A model generated the notes under the pieces. That model saw only the letters and a program-made list of their open reading frames with translations, was not told the origin of the DNA and did not search any database. A stretch of DNA of 64,000 nucleotides from Corynespora cassiicola. Its lineage: Eukaryota; Ascomycota; Dothideomycetes; Pleosporales; Corynesporascaceae. Of this stretch, positions 45,795-56,014 are shown piece after piece. The position numbers and the translations under genes were made by a program. The stretch spans positions 1,488,001 to 1,552,000 of the forward strand of contig JAEUWY010000005.1 of assembly GCA_022059125.1 (NCBI GenBank), written 5' to 3'. Within the stretch, counting starts at the first letter, position 1. Every line of letters begins with the position of its first letter.

Positions 45795-47577
45795 ATGTCT
45801 GGGAAGTTTCAATTCATCCATACTACCAGTGACCTGTCTAGGGAGGCGAAAAAGGAACGTCGCAAGCTCGCACGCTCCCATGTGGCTGCTGTGCGCCATT
45901 CTGAAAGGAGACAGCGAGATATCAAGAATTTCAGAGCCCAGAACCAACAGAAAGACGACGCAAATGTTGCTCCCGGCGACAATAACAATCAATCTATCCT
46001 GGCGGAGCACCAGCAGATTGTCGATATTACTCCGGCTCCTGTATCATTACCTCGATCTGATCCCACTATTCCCATCATCCTCAGTTTCGACGATGTCGTA
46101 CTCATGCGTCCCTTCGACGCCCTTGCACAGCAACGTCAGGATCCAGATGCCGAAGATAGCCTTACATCTCAAGCTCAATCCAGGCACCAAATACCTCTCG
46201 TTGGGCAACTAACCCCACAGCTATCTCCATACCAAATGGTTGGACAGGGTGCAGTTGATCCCTTCTACCATTTCATTCATATGCCTGCCGGTATACCTCC
46301 TCGTATGGCCAGGCATCTCTCATACTGTGAGCTCCTTCCCCTCTGATCGGAAGGATGCGGCTCATCGAGTGTGTAGATGTCAATACATTGATGCCGAAGA
46401 TGCATCCAAGTTTCACCACCAACCTCACCCGAAAAACATTCGGTTGCTCATCAATGGCGACGGCTGATGAGCTTTCCCTTGCTGCGCTATCAGCATACTC
46501 TGCTACTTCGCGTTCGATGACAGCTAAAGTTGAAGGTTTTCATGACGGAGTTGCAGACTGGCTGTATTTCAAAGGTCGGACGATCCAGCTCGTTAATAAG
46601 AGATTGAGTAATCCAGATGAGGCAATCTCTAAAGACGTCATTGGGGGAATCTCCTCATTGATACTTATGGAGGTGAGCAATTTGGAGCATTAGAAAGGAA
46701 CTTGATGCTAAGTCATACTTTAGAGTTTCACGGGAAATTCTGCAGAAGCAAAAGCGCATATGAATGGCCTATTCCGCATTGGACAATTGCGCAGCAGAGT
46801 TCACGGTCCCCTACCATACATACTCGCATTCAAGATACTGATGTGAGTATCTGGATCAGTATTCATAGACGTCAATACCAACAAGCCCCCAGGTCCGCGA
46901 TCAAGCTCTCAATCCTGACTCAGACTCCACCCACCATCCCATTCAATCTCTCCTACCCAATGCAACTCCCACTTCCCAGCATCTCCCACATCCTACCGAG
47001 CTTTGCATCTAGCCTGATCATCAACTGGCCCCAAATCTCCCCCAACGCCAAACTACTCACCACCTTCCACGACATAGCAATGATGACGCGCTACACCGAG
47101 GCACTTTACCTAGCTGCATTCCCTTACGCAGACGACGACACGTATCTGGAATACTTGACCCACCAGAACATGTACATCGAGTACTGTCTGCTCGTACATA
47201 CGACTAGCAACGTGATCGAGGAGGCTTGTCGACTAACGTGCCTGCTCTACTCCCAGACGGGCCTCGTGCGAGGGTATCCCAACGAATCAGCCGTGATCCA
47301 ATTCACCCTTCGACCTTTGAAGACTTTACTCCAAGGCTCGGTACTGGGATTTGCATGGGCAGGGTTCGAGGAGGTACAGGCTTGGGTGGCATTCATGGGG
47401 GCATGGTGTTCGGTCCAACAAGAGGATTTGGCTTTCTTTGCGGAATCGTTTCGCAAGTCGTGCGGTACGCTCGGTCTTGTCGATTTCGAGGGGGTGCATG
47501 AGATGCTTTCGAGATTTCTTTTCGTGGACAGGGTGTACTGTGAGCGCTTGAGGGAGCTGTGGGTCAGGTTCTTTTGA
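45795..47577 (+). CDS. Fungal-specific transcription-factor-domain protein (Fungal_trans_2 type) without zinc cluster
   Basis: Exons are 45795-46326, 46377-46672, 46724-46842 and 46893-47577, giving 543 residues with introns of about 50 bp. The N-terminus carries the basic motif KKERRKLARSHVAAVRHSERRQRD, typical of these proteins in place of a Cys6 cluster. No C-x2-C-x6-C pattern is present. The body has the family blocks ISKDVIGGISSLILME-SFTGNSAEAKAHMNGL and LAFKILM, followed by the helical region ending in ERLRELWVRFF. It probably acts as a nuclear regulator or cofactor, but the target is unknown. The three splice junctions each restore the family pattern and phase. Confidence 0.85.
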
Positions 47578-48261
47578 TGGCTGCATCCTCCTAGGCACTT
47601 TTACGTCTCATGCTATTCCATATTTTGATACCAGCAAACGTAGATATTGAACCTACTGAGATCTCCTTTGAAAATTGTCCTGTACACAACTTTTGGACGG
47701 ATTCACGTAACGCCTCGAACGCATTAAACACGGATATTACAAGGACCCGTACTGATGGTGGTCTAACAAGACTTTCACATGACCTTCACTTCAGATGTGA
47801 ACATTATGATGTGCTTGATGATCCACTGGCTGACTGACCGGCTGGTTGGTGGGCTGATGGACATAGACTTTACCTAAAGTCAGTCCCCACCCAGACATGC
47901 TGATGACCCAAAGCCTCCATAAACGCAGTGGCGCAAGGAAAAAATCCCCCCCTCCCCCCCTGCGGCCCAAAAAAATGACGTTATGGAAGCATCTTCCCTC
48001 AGAGAAATTCGACGTAAAAGTCTCCAAGCATAAAGTCGAGCATGACAAAGTAGAGGCGACGCAGCGGCGAAGCAGTCCCGAACAAGAACCGCCGCAGAAC
48101 CCGGCCATGTGGAACCTCTAGTCGCGCAGCTAAGAAAACGTGGAAAGGAAAATTAGCCACCGATGCAAAAAGCAGAAGAAACAAAACATGAACCAGTCAG
48201 CCAGAGAGGAAACATCGCCTCCAGAAAGGAGGTGGAGAGGGTGGGGAAAAGGGGCCCAGCC
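47578..48261. other. Convergent intergenic region, 684 bp
   Basis: No gene seen. A C-rich/G-rich run lies near 47946-47960. It holds 3' flanks of both neighbours. Confidence 0.5.
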
Positions 48262-49977
48262 CTACTTTCCCTGCCTCTCAAACTTCCCATTCTCGGTATC
48301 GATCTGATACCACACCATCTTTTCGTCCGCCAAGCCCCGAGAGTGGGTACGATAGTACAGCACCTTCCGGGGCATGACCCCAGTCCTCCACTCCGGCGTC
48401 AACTTCTCCAGCACCTGCTGAATCTTCTCATTCTCCTGTTCCTCGGTGATGGCAAGGGCGCCCACGGCGGCAGCAGCAGCCTCGTCGGCGCCAAAGTCTT
48501 TCTTCTGATACCGCTGCCGCCACTCTAGGCGCACACCGCCACGACTGTAAACGGCCCTCTTGCCCTCGACGAACCTGAGCCTGATACCCAAGCTCTCAGC
48601 TGCGGCGGTGAACCACGAGAGGCGCGGGTAGTCGGAGAAGATTCTTGCGTGGGGCACCATGATGGCGATGTCGTGCGTGTATGCCGAGTCCGGGTCCGCG
48701 TTTGGCGTCGCGAGCTTCTGGAGCGCGAGGAAGGAGCAGAGGCAGGAGAGGCCGCCGGCGACGTAAAGGGGGTGGTTCTGGAGGATCCAGGGCGAGTTGA
48801 CGGCAATTTCGGCGAAGGAGGGGCGCGGGGTCCAGCGTTGCGTGGGTGGTGGTGGTGGTGGCTCGTAGCTGTGGCGATTGTTTTCGTGGAGCATCTCGAG
48901 CCTGTCCCATGCGTTCATTGTAATGGCTTCTTCATATTTCCTCGCCTCCGTTTTGGCTTGGTGGATGAGCCGGACGGTTCGGACGGCCTGCTGTTTATCG
49001 CTTGATAGTTGGACCACAAAGCTCACGTTGCGGAGCATGTGGAAACGTCCGGTGTGAGATAGATGCTCAAAGTAAGTCAAGGTATCATCGTCGCAAGCAA
49101 AGGTGTTTTCGTTGTAGAACACGGGAAGTGATTCCTCGCAAACTTGCTTGGAAACGAGAGTGAGGTTACTAAGATTTCTGATAGCATCGTGACCAGACTC
49201 GTTACCATCGTAGAATTTGATCAAGTTACCATGTGGCCTGTCGTGAAGTCGGGGGCGGATTAGTGCGCCGGTGCTGAGGACGAAGCCGTAGATCTTCCTG
49301 CGAATCTCTCCCGGTAATTTCTTCATCTGCGGAAAAGAAGGACTATCCTCAGGGGCTAGGTTTAGCGGCGGGCTCGCAACAAGACTATTATCTTGCATTT
49401 CAGATTTCTTTGCTCGAAGATTCTCAAAGGATTCAATGGCCTCGAGATCCGCATGGCTTAGAACTGGCAAAAGAGAGGCGGCCCTATAAAGCTCAGAGTC
49501 GACCTCGCGCATGTAACTTGGAGACAAGTTGAGGGCATACCTGGATCTTGTCATATCAGTGTTAGTCCCAGCGCCGGTTTGTCGGATTAGAAGCGCACTC
49601 GAGGTTGGCTGAGGATTCCTTGGAGCATCGTCGATAGCCTGGGAGCCAGTTATCTGCTTAAGAAATAAACCACGAGGCGATCCTGTTGAATCTGATATCC
49701 AACGGGGAGATATTGAAGACAGATCTGATGCCTGAGTCGGAGCTGGCGTTGAAGCCCCATAGGCCAAGGCTTCCCAGTGGTCTATCGCAGTCGGCATGAC
49801 CGACATGCTGTAGCGAGTAGGGCAAAACTTACTGCCAGGACAAAGTATTTTGGTTGGTGGGGGTTTGTCAAGGTCGTCTATTCCTGGGGTCACGAGCTCG
49901 TCGCCGATGCGAACAAGGTCTTCTGCTGTGTCTGCTTCGTGGTGAGCAAGTGAGTCCAGTCTAGAGCGCGTAGCCAT
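48262..49977 (-). CDS. 2EXR/F-box-like domain protein
   Basis: Single-exon 571-residue frame. The first ~215 residues are low-complexity. An F-box-like/2EXR module follows at about residue 220: MKKLPGEIRRKIYGFVLSTGALIRPR, then NLSNLTLVSKQVCEESLPVFYNENTFACDDDTLTYFEHLSHTGRFHMLRNVSFVV. This is the pattern of the large fungal family that sits near F-box proteins and has no assigned substrate. A Pro run (YEPPPPPPTQRW) precedes a C-terminal region of unknown fold. The start is the first ATG; an alternative is Met59 (MSVMPTAIDHW). Confidence 0.8.
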   Translation of the reverse strand: MATRSRLDSLAHHEADTAEDLVRIGDELVTPGIDDLDKPPPTKILCPGSKFCPTRYSMSVMPTAIDHWEALAYGASTPAPTQASDLSSISPRWISDSTGSPRGLFLKQITGSQAIDDAPRNPQPTSSALLIRQTGAGTNTDMTRSRYALNLSPSYMREVDSELYRAASLLPVLSHADLEAIESFENLRAKKSEMQDNSLVASPPLNLAPEDSPSFPQMKKLPGEIRRKIYGFVLSTGALIRPRLHDRPHGNLIKFYDGNESGHDAIRNLSNLTLVSKQVCEESLPVFYNENTFACDDDTLTYFEHLSHTGRFHMLRNVSFVVQLSSDKQQAVRTVRLIHQAKTEARKYEEAITMNAWDRLEMLHENNRHSYEPPPPPPTQRWTPRPSFAEIAVNSPWILQNHPLYVAGGLSCLCSFLALQKLATPNADPDSAYTHDIAIMVPHARIFSDYPRLSWFTAAAESLGIRLRFVEGKRAVYSRGGVRLEWRQRYQKKDFGADEAAAAAVGALAITEEQENEKIQQVLEKLTPEWRTGVMPRKVLYYRTHSRGLADEKMVWYQIDTENGKFERQGK

Positions 49978-50421
49978 CTTAAGTAGGTGAATGGATATTG
50001 TTGAGGCGTGCAGGCTGTGTTGATTTTGGCCTGTCAGCGAGGTTGAGTTGCGGTCGTGTTGAGATTGTGGCGAGAAAAGGCGAGTTAAGGTGAAGGCAAA
50101 CTGGCGGGAAATTTGGGGAAGTGGGGCAAAGTCCCTTTATATAAAATTAAGGTTGGAATTGTCGAGGGAAAAAGATTTTGTAGCGGTAGCTAATAGGAAA
50201 GCGGAGGCCTATTTCACTCTACAAAGGCTAGCCTCGATCAAGACTTTCGCCACTCCAGTTTTCCAGAACAAGGTGATGACATAGTGAATTTTTTGCTATT
50301 GTTACAGAGAGGTAAATCCTATTATAATGCATTCAGGCGTCGAGTGCATTTTCAGTGTGGCGGTGGAAACCGAATGTGTGGAACGAGATGAATCGAGGAC
50401 CAGGACTGTCCATGGCATGGA
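49978..50421. other. Intergenic 444 bp
   Basis: Promoter of the 2EXR-like gene (minus strand) and 3' flank of the next minus-strand gene. No other feature seen. Confidence 0.45.
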
Positions 50422-51600
50422 TTACCATTTTCGCTCATCATTAAAATCTTTCCCTTGGCGCTCCCTCTCTATCCGGGCATCAAACTCCTGCTGGGCAGTC
50501 TCTCGTGTCCTTTTCCTATCTTCCTCTGATTCCGCGAACGTCCAACTGTCTCCCAGAGTCGAACCTTCCGCATGCTCCTTACGTGGTGGTGCTGAGTTGC
50601 GCGGAGGGCGTTGGGCAGGCGGTGGTGCACCTCCACGTCGAAGGCGCTCCCATGCCGACTCCCCAGGCTTGGACTGATTTTGTACTTCTTCCTGGAACAA
50701 ACCTCCAGTAGGTGATGCATCATCATCATCATCATCAGAGCGTGTGGACCTCGCACTCACCCACGGCGGGCTGGGCTGTTTTTTCTCAGAAGGCTGTTGT
50801 TTGGATGGAGCAGCACTAGTCGAACCCCAGTCACCAGATGATGATGATGGCCATGGCTCGTTGCCTGCGGTGGGTGACATATCGTCATCATCCGTGGTAC
50901 GGGCTGCAGGGGATTGAGGCCTTCGAGCCGGAGGAAAAGGTTGTGAATCTCCTTGAACTCTCCGCTGGGGAGTTTCTTTATGAACTTCGCGTCTATTCTG
51001 CTGGTTGTTGGAAAGGGCGTTCCTGAGGTCATTCGAGAACTGGCCAAGCCTGGTGTCGTTGGCAGTGTCGCGGGCAACCAAAGGTTGAGCCACTATCTGC
51101 CCCATGAGTTTTCCGAGCTCTCCAACGCAGAAGACATACAAAAACAATCGCCAACTGTGCCGAGCGTATTGAGCCATTGGCCCCTTGACAAACATGAATT
51201 TGTTCGGGTCAATGTCTCCAGGCTTGGGAAGATACAGCGGATATCGGTTGACGGCCATGGTATTGTACCATCTCCAAGTACCAATAGCAGCTCCGCCAGC
51301 CGTAAAGTAGCTCTTCGTTTGTTCTAGCTTGTACAGATAGCCTGCTAAGGTGTGCGCCTCTTCACCCGTGAGATTGCGCCCGATTCTACGCTCGGCAAAC
51401 TTGATTGTCGATTCTGTCTTGAAACGTATAGCTGCCTGCGAAAATCCCAGAAAGGGACCTACCACAGGAATCGGCTGGGGAAGGTCCGTGGCATCGTAGT
51501 TGGATCCGGAAGACGAGGAGGCATACGGGTCGTTCTCGGAGGGGTACGGGTTGTCGGTAAAGCTGTCCGAAGACGCATCGCTTAGGTCTTGCAGAACCAT
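50422..51600 (-). CDS. Conserved fungal protein of unknown function, possible membrane association
   Basis: A 392-residue frame from MVLQDLSDASSDSFTDNPYPSENDPYAS. The same frame is open to an ATG at 51795 (457 residues), but the extra segment is low-complexity, and the acidic MVLQDL start resembles homologues I recall. A central conserved-looking region reads LTGEEAHTLAGYLYKLEQTKSYFTAGGAAIGTWRWYN and FVKGPMAQYARHSWRLFLYVFCVGELGKLMGQIVAQP. Two stretches (GGAAIGTW; LFLYVFCVGELG) are weakly hydrophobic and could be membrane segments. The C-terminal half is disordered, with Asp runs and a charged tail. Some databases label such proteins as glucanases; I see no glycosidase motif and reject that. 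Confidence 0.7.
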   Translation of the reverse strand: MVLQDLSDASSDSFTDNPYPSENDPYASSSSGSNYDATDLPQPIPVVGPFLGFSQAAIRFKTESTIKFAERRIGRNLTGEEAHTLAGYLYKLEQTKSYFTAGGAAIGTWRWYNTMAVNRYPLYLPKPGDIDPNKFMFVKGPMAQYARHSWRLFLYVFCVGELGKLMGQIVAQPLVARDTANDTRLGQFSNDLRNALSNNQQNRREVHKETPQRRVQGDSQPFPPARRPQSPAARTTDDDDMSPTAGNEPWPSSSSGDWGSTSAAPSKQQPSEKKQPSPPWVSARSTRSDDDDDDASPTGGLFQEEVQNQSKPGESAWERLRRGGAPPPAQRPPRNSAPPRKEHAEGSTLGDSWTFAESEEDRKRTRETAQQEFDARIERERQGKDFNDERKW

Positions 51601-52473
51601 TGTGAGCTTCACAGACTGCAATCGAGCAGGGTAGAGGCGGGCGCGTTGTGCCTGGGAAGGCTGGGGTAGGGGACGAGCTGTGTTGCTTGGGTTTGAGGTG
51701 TGGAGTGATGCAGGCTTTAGCGATGATGACCTCATGCGAAAGCTCCTTAATCGGCCAGGGTCTTGGATCGACAGGTGCTTGGCTGCCGCCTTCACAGATC
51801 AAACATGCGGGGGAATCACGCGAGCTTTGCATCGTCTCGTACGCGTGTCAACCGTATATACGGAAGGCTAAAATACGTCCATCTTGGAATCCGTGTCACA
51901 CATGGAGCTTCTATTGCGCTAGAGCCAGAGGACCCTCCTCCCTTCTGGCTATGCTACGTACTTGTACAGTAAACAAAGGTGCTGGATACCTCGGGCGCCT
52001 AGCAGCGGCCAAACGATGAGAAACAGACAAGTGTTCGTATGCACGTGTGGAAAAAAAGATGAACAAGAAGCGATAACATCCAGCAATGACCCATCCGTAT
52101 GCGCAACGCCTACTGCTGAAACCGAAGTGGCTCGCAAAAAAAAGAGAGAGCGCGAGAAGAATAGAAGACGGGGAGTGCATAATGCCTGATCAAGGTGGAA
52201 TATGGAGAAGCCGATAGTAGGGATTTGCGCGCTGCCTCCAACGACGAGATCGTTGATAGCGTCGCCTAGAACCCGAGGAAATGTCCGCTAAAGATCTCCC
52301 CCTACTGTCGAAGCTAGCGAGGACGTGTCTGTATTCGGTGGAGGTCCGAGGGATTATGCCGCCGATCATTAGCTTTATCATATCTACGATGGCAACCCCT
52401 TGGCCGTCGAAGACTCCCTCACATAAGGAACATGCTACGGGCGCCATATATTAGCAAGGCCATAGCATTTTCC
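51601..52473. other. Intergenic 873 bp
   Basis: Contains the leader of the preceding minus-strand gene and the 3' flank of the ubiquitin-fold gene. Short frames are present (52190-52447 minus) but nothing recognisable. Confidence 0.5.
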
Positions 52474-53720
52474 TTATAGGATGACGCAACGGCAACCCGC
52501 ATGAACCTCTTCATCTCCATCTCGTCTCCCACTGCCCTTTCCGGTCTTGGCGTCTTCTTCGTCGACGACTTCTTGGGGCTTGATGGTCATGTGAACCACA
52601 TTGGGCGTTTCCGTCTGGAATCGGCAGTCTGTCCATAGTTAGCAAGCGAGAGCGGAGACTGGGCTAGGACAAGAAGGATGATTTTTTTGCGACAGATGAA
52701 CCATGTTGTTGGGCAGCTCAGTGGGAGCAGCGGACGCAATTGCCTGCACGGAGGGGGGATTGCGCGATAGGGTGATCCGGCCAATTGGTGGATTGCGCCC
52801 AGCGTTTGGACAAGCCATGCCAAGAATTCGAGAGAGATTCGAGAGGGTTGCGCTTACCTTTCAGTGGCGATTTGTCGTCCAGCATTCGGCCAAAATGTAT
52901 CAGTCGTATTGAGCTGGGTGATGTTGGCCGAGGTTCCCATTCTGCCAAGACAGGAGTCAGCTTTACAGTACGGAAGAGGAGACGAATGTCAGAGCCACCA
53001 GAGGGATGGCTTCGTGCAGGCTTCAGGGTATACATAGGAGGATATGTTGTGAATAGGGGATTCGAGAAGCGGGAGATCAAAAGCGATCCAGGTGGGTAGT
53101 GGCAGGTGGCCAAAAGACGGGTGATAAGTTACTCGACGCATGACAAGCGCCAGTGCAGGGGAATCGAACGTACCTTCCCGCCAATCTCGCCATATCAACT
53201 CTTTGAGGGTGTATACGCTGATATTGTAGGGGTCCATGTCCTCAATGATGACGTTGCGCTTCTTGAGGTATTTCTCGTCGATCTTGTAGGGGTGCCGCGC
53301 ACCCGTTGTGAGCAGTAGCATTATGACGACGACGGGGCCATTCGAGTTGTCTGGATTCGCAGCGGGCGTGTCTGTCGAGGGACCAATTGCTTCCGTCTCG
53401 GAGCGGTTCAGGTCGGCCGGGGGAGCAGGCTTCGCTGGCGCAGCGTCACCGTCGCTGGGCTGCGAGGGCTGCGCATCTGACGTCTCTGTTGCTGTGGGAG
53501 CGGTTGATGCTGGTGCATTGGGCGCGGCATCCGACGCAGGGGCGGGGGCAAGGGCCTTGGTCGCGTCGTCTGGGGAAGAAGAGGCCGGCAGTGGCCGCAT
53601 CTCGACGGGGCTGGAGGACAGGGCGTCGTGGCTCGAGGACGGCGGCGAGGAGCGTTGCTGGGGGGCGCTCTGGGCGGGGGTGCTCGCGCTCGCGGGCGGG
53701 TCCTGTGCTGGAGAAGCCAT
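52474..53720 (-). CDS. Ubiquitin-like protein with C-terminal prenylation box (UBL3/MUB type)
   Basis: Exons on the minus strand are 53720-53174, 52941-52858 and 52628-52474, giving 261 residues. The first ~130 residues are Ala/Pro/Ser-rich and disordered. A ubiquitin fold follows: VIIEDMDPYNISVYTLKELIWRDWREG-EWEPRPTSPSSIRLIHFGRMLDDKSPLK-DCRFQTETPNVVHMTIKP, the layout of membrane-anchored ubiquitin-fold proteins. The protein ends GCRCVIL: a CaaX box (C-V-I-L; terminal Leu favours geranylgeranylation) with an extra cysteine two residues before it for possible palmitoylation. It is therefore expected at the plasma or endomembrane, not conjugated like ubiquitin (no terminal GlyGly). Introns are 232 and 229 bp, longer than usual here. 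Confidence 0.88.
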
Positions 53721-54948
53721 TGCTGGCCTCGGGAATCACCTGTCACGATGACAGAGGGACGATAGTGGCGAGGGCGCAAGGAGCGAAACAGCGACGGGAC
53801 GACAGGCGGCGTCAAGGGGGAGGCCGATGGCGGCGGGTGTAAGACTAGGCGGGGCAGGAGTCGGGGAAGGGGGCAGCGAGAGTACGGGTGGGCGGGCGAG
53901 GGAGGAGGACTCAGCGAGGCCGGTGGTGAGGATGGGCGAGAAATGGCTCTGAATGTTTCGGGAGGGAGTAGCCAGGCGCAAGGCAAGGCGAGGGGCCAGT
54001 GCGCGGGAGACCGGCCGGCCGCTGGGTCGCTGGCGGCTGCTGTGGCAGGCCATGGCAGGCCAGTGGCAGTGGCAGAAGGCCGCCAGAGCCCCCCCAGCGC
54101 CCGCAGAGCCCGCAGAGCCCGCAAAGCCGCGGCTGTCTTGGACGCTCCGCCGGCGCTGGCCCAACTTCTCCGCAAACGAACGCCCTTCTCCACACTGGCC
54201 GGCCTGGGACGCTGTCGCCGCAAAAAGCATCTTGCTCACGGCACCCTCGCGGCACGCCCGCGGCAGAGAGGGCCGCCCTGGGCCCGCCCGCCGCGCCGCC
54301 GCCGCGCCTCCTTATCAGCGGGATGCGCTTTGTTTTCTGAGCCCGCCTGTCCTAATGCCCTAATGCCCTAATCGCGGTACCCCCCAGCGCTGCTCCCCAG
54401 GTGCGCGCTAGCCCCCCGGCCGGAGTCATTCTGGCTGGGTGGAGGCCCACGAGCGGCGCCCCTGCGTTGCCCCCCCGGCGTGATTGGCGGCGGCCCGTTG
54501 GCACACCACCTCGTTCGCTCGCTCGCTCGTCGCTGGCCAGGCCAGACGGCCAGAGCAGCGTTTGCTGCCTTCATTGCCCTGCACTTGGGACAAGGCGTGC
54601 GCGCCGGCACGTCTCGACCCACGTGTCGGCCGCCGGCTCCCTTGGTTGCGCCGCAGTCGAGACCTGTCTGCCGCTCGTGCCTCCCGCACTGTCAGCTTCA
54701 TGCATGCAACATGTGACTTCATCAAGATTGGGTGGGGGCAAAGGCCACAAAATCATGCTAAGGGCCTTTGGGCTTCGTATTGGTCGTTATTCCCCATTTC
54801 TATGTCGGCGCCATACTCCCACGCGCGGCCTACACCAAAATGCCTTGGTACACGCCTCTTCATGTCCACGCCACTAAGCCCGTCTATCCCTCTTCCATCG
54901 CCTCATCCGTTTGCAAGCGTTTCGTTCGCCTCAAACACCCGATCCACT
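53721..54948. other. Intergenic 1.2 kb: promoter of the ubiquitin-fold gene and 3' flank of UMP1
   Basis: GC-rich between 54000 and 54660. A 9-bp repeat, TAATGCCC(T), occurs about 2.5 times at 54352-54372. Overlapping Arg/Ala-rich frames are composition shadows. Confidence 0.55.
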
Positions 54949-55552
54949 TCACCAGTTCATCTTCATCTTGGTCTCCATCTCCGTGTGGAAGTCGGGGACC
55001 TCACGGAGCTCGTTGCCTGATGCCATGTGTTAGCAGTTCGTTTATCCCCCGAGGAAACCCAGGAAATGCAGGGCCAACTCACCCGTGAACACATCCTCCC
55101 AGCCGATCTCGCAGTCCCGTCCCTGCAGAATGTCCTTGTGCACGCTGCTGGCGCCTCCAAGAGCCGCAGGCCTCCACTCGCCGGCTGCAGTAACCTTGAG
55201 CTCCATACCCCGCCTGATGGGTTCCGCAATTCCGAATTGGCGCCTCAACATCTCCATCTTCAGACGGTCCTGCGTCTCGCGCCACTGAACCAGCCGTGCC
55301 TCTAGCGGATGTGCCGACTGAAGCTCCACTGCCTGTTTTGATGATGTTGCCGGTGCAGATGATGTCTGGGCCAGGCGGGATCGGAGGGTATCGTGAACGC
55401 CGGGCGCTGAAGGCGCTGACGTCTCCAGAGCGGTGTGAGAGGGGTGTGCCTTCGGAGGGACGAAGCGGAGAGACTGCAAGAGCCCAGAAGTCAGTTGATT
55501 TCCATGCATACATATTTCGAATGGGGTGCTTTTGAAAACGAGTACGTACCAT
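54949..55552 (-). CDS. UMP1: Proteasome maturation factor Ump1/POMP
   Basis: Chaperone that guides 20S proteasome half-mer assembly and is degraded as its first substrate. Exons on the minus strand are 55552-55550, 55473-55083 and 55016-54949, giving 153 residues. Conserved blocks: SLRFVPPKAHP, GVHDTLRSRL, HPLEARLVQWRETQDRLKMEMLRRQFGIAEPIRRGMELKV, SVHKDILQGRDCEIGWEDVFTG-NELREVPDFHTEMETKMKMNW. The first coding exon is only ATG, directly followed by GTACGTAC. An alternative start at 55509 reads through a CAACTGAC branch site and a CTCTTGCAG acceptor and adds residues unlike the family, so I prefer the split start. UMP1 sits among other protein-turnover genes, but I infer no operon-like link. 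Confidence 0.93.
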
Positions 55553-56014
55553 CCTGGCTAGATGTGTGTTCGTAGGCTGTCTCGTTACTTGGGAGAAATG
55601 CCTGGGATTCGAAAGGCCTGGAAGAGCAAATGCTGATAGTAGGCGTGGGGCGAGAGGGGATCGGAGCTGGTGTTGTCGTTGAAGCTGTCTGTCGGAGCTC
55701 AAGGCTACGAGGTGACGCGCCCGCCTTAGCGGCTTGGCATGTAGATCCAGATGAATGGTCACTTACAGCCCTCCCCCAGCTCAGAGGTCTAGTGTGTCCT
55801 TACAACACCCGGGCAGCCACTTGATGTTCTTTCGGCTCTACAGTGAACTTACCCGATTGAATAAGGCCGTGTCGCCCCTGGACATCCAAGATGAGGAGGT
55901 GGGGGGGCTGTAACGTGCACAGAACCATCAGGATATTCTATATTTGGACCATTTCATTTAATTGGTACTCTGTGACCTTATCAATTTATGCTGCGAACCC
56001 TTGGACGTCTGAAT
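55553..56014. other. Intergenic 462 bp
   Basis: UMP1 promoter and the 3' flank of the TMEM19-like gene. A G run occurs near 55902. No gene seen. Confidence 0.45.

Noticed and set aside
50422..51600. Endo-glucanase annotation for the unknown membrane-type protein
   Set aside because: No glycoside-hydrolase motif or signal peptide is visible.
53154..53172. GTTCGATTCC-like tRNA B box (minus strand)
   Set aside because: No A box or acceptor stem around it; it lies at the exon/intron edge of the ubiquitin-fold gene.
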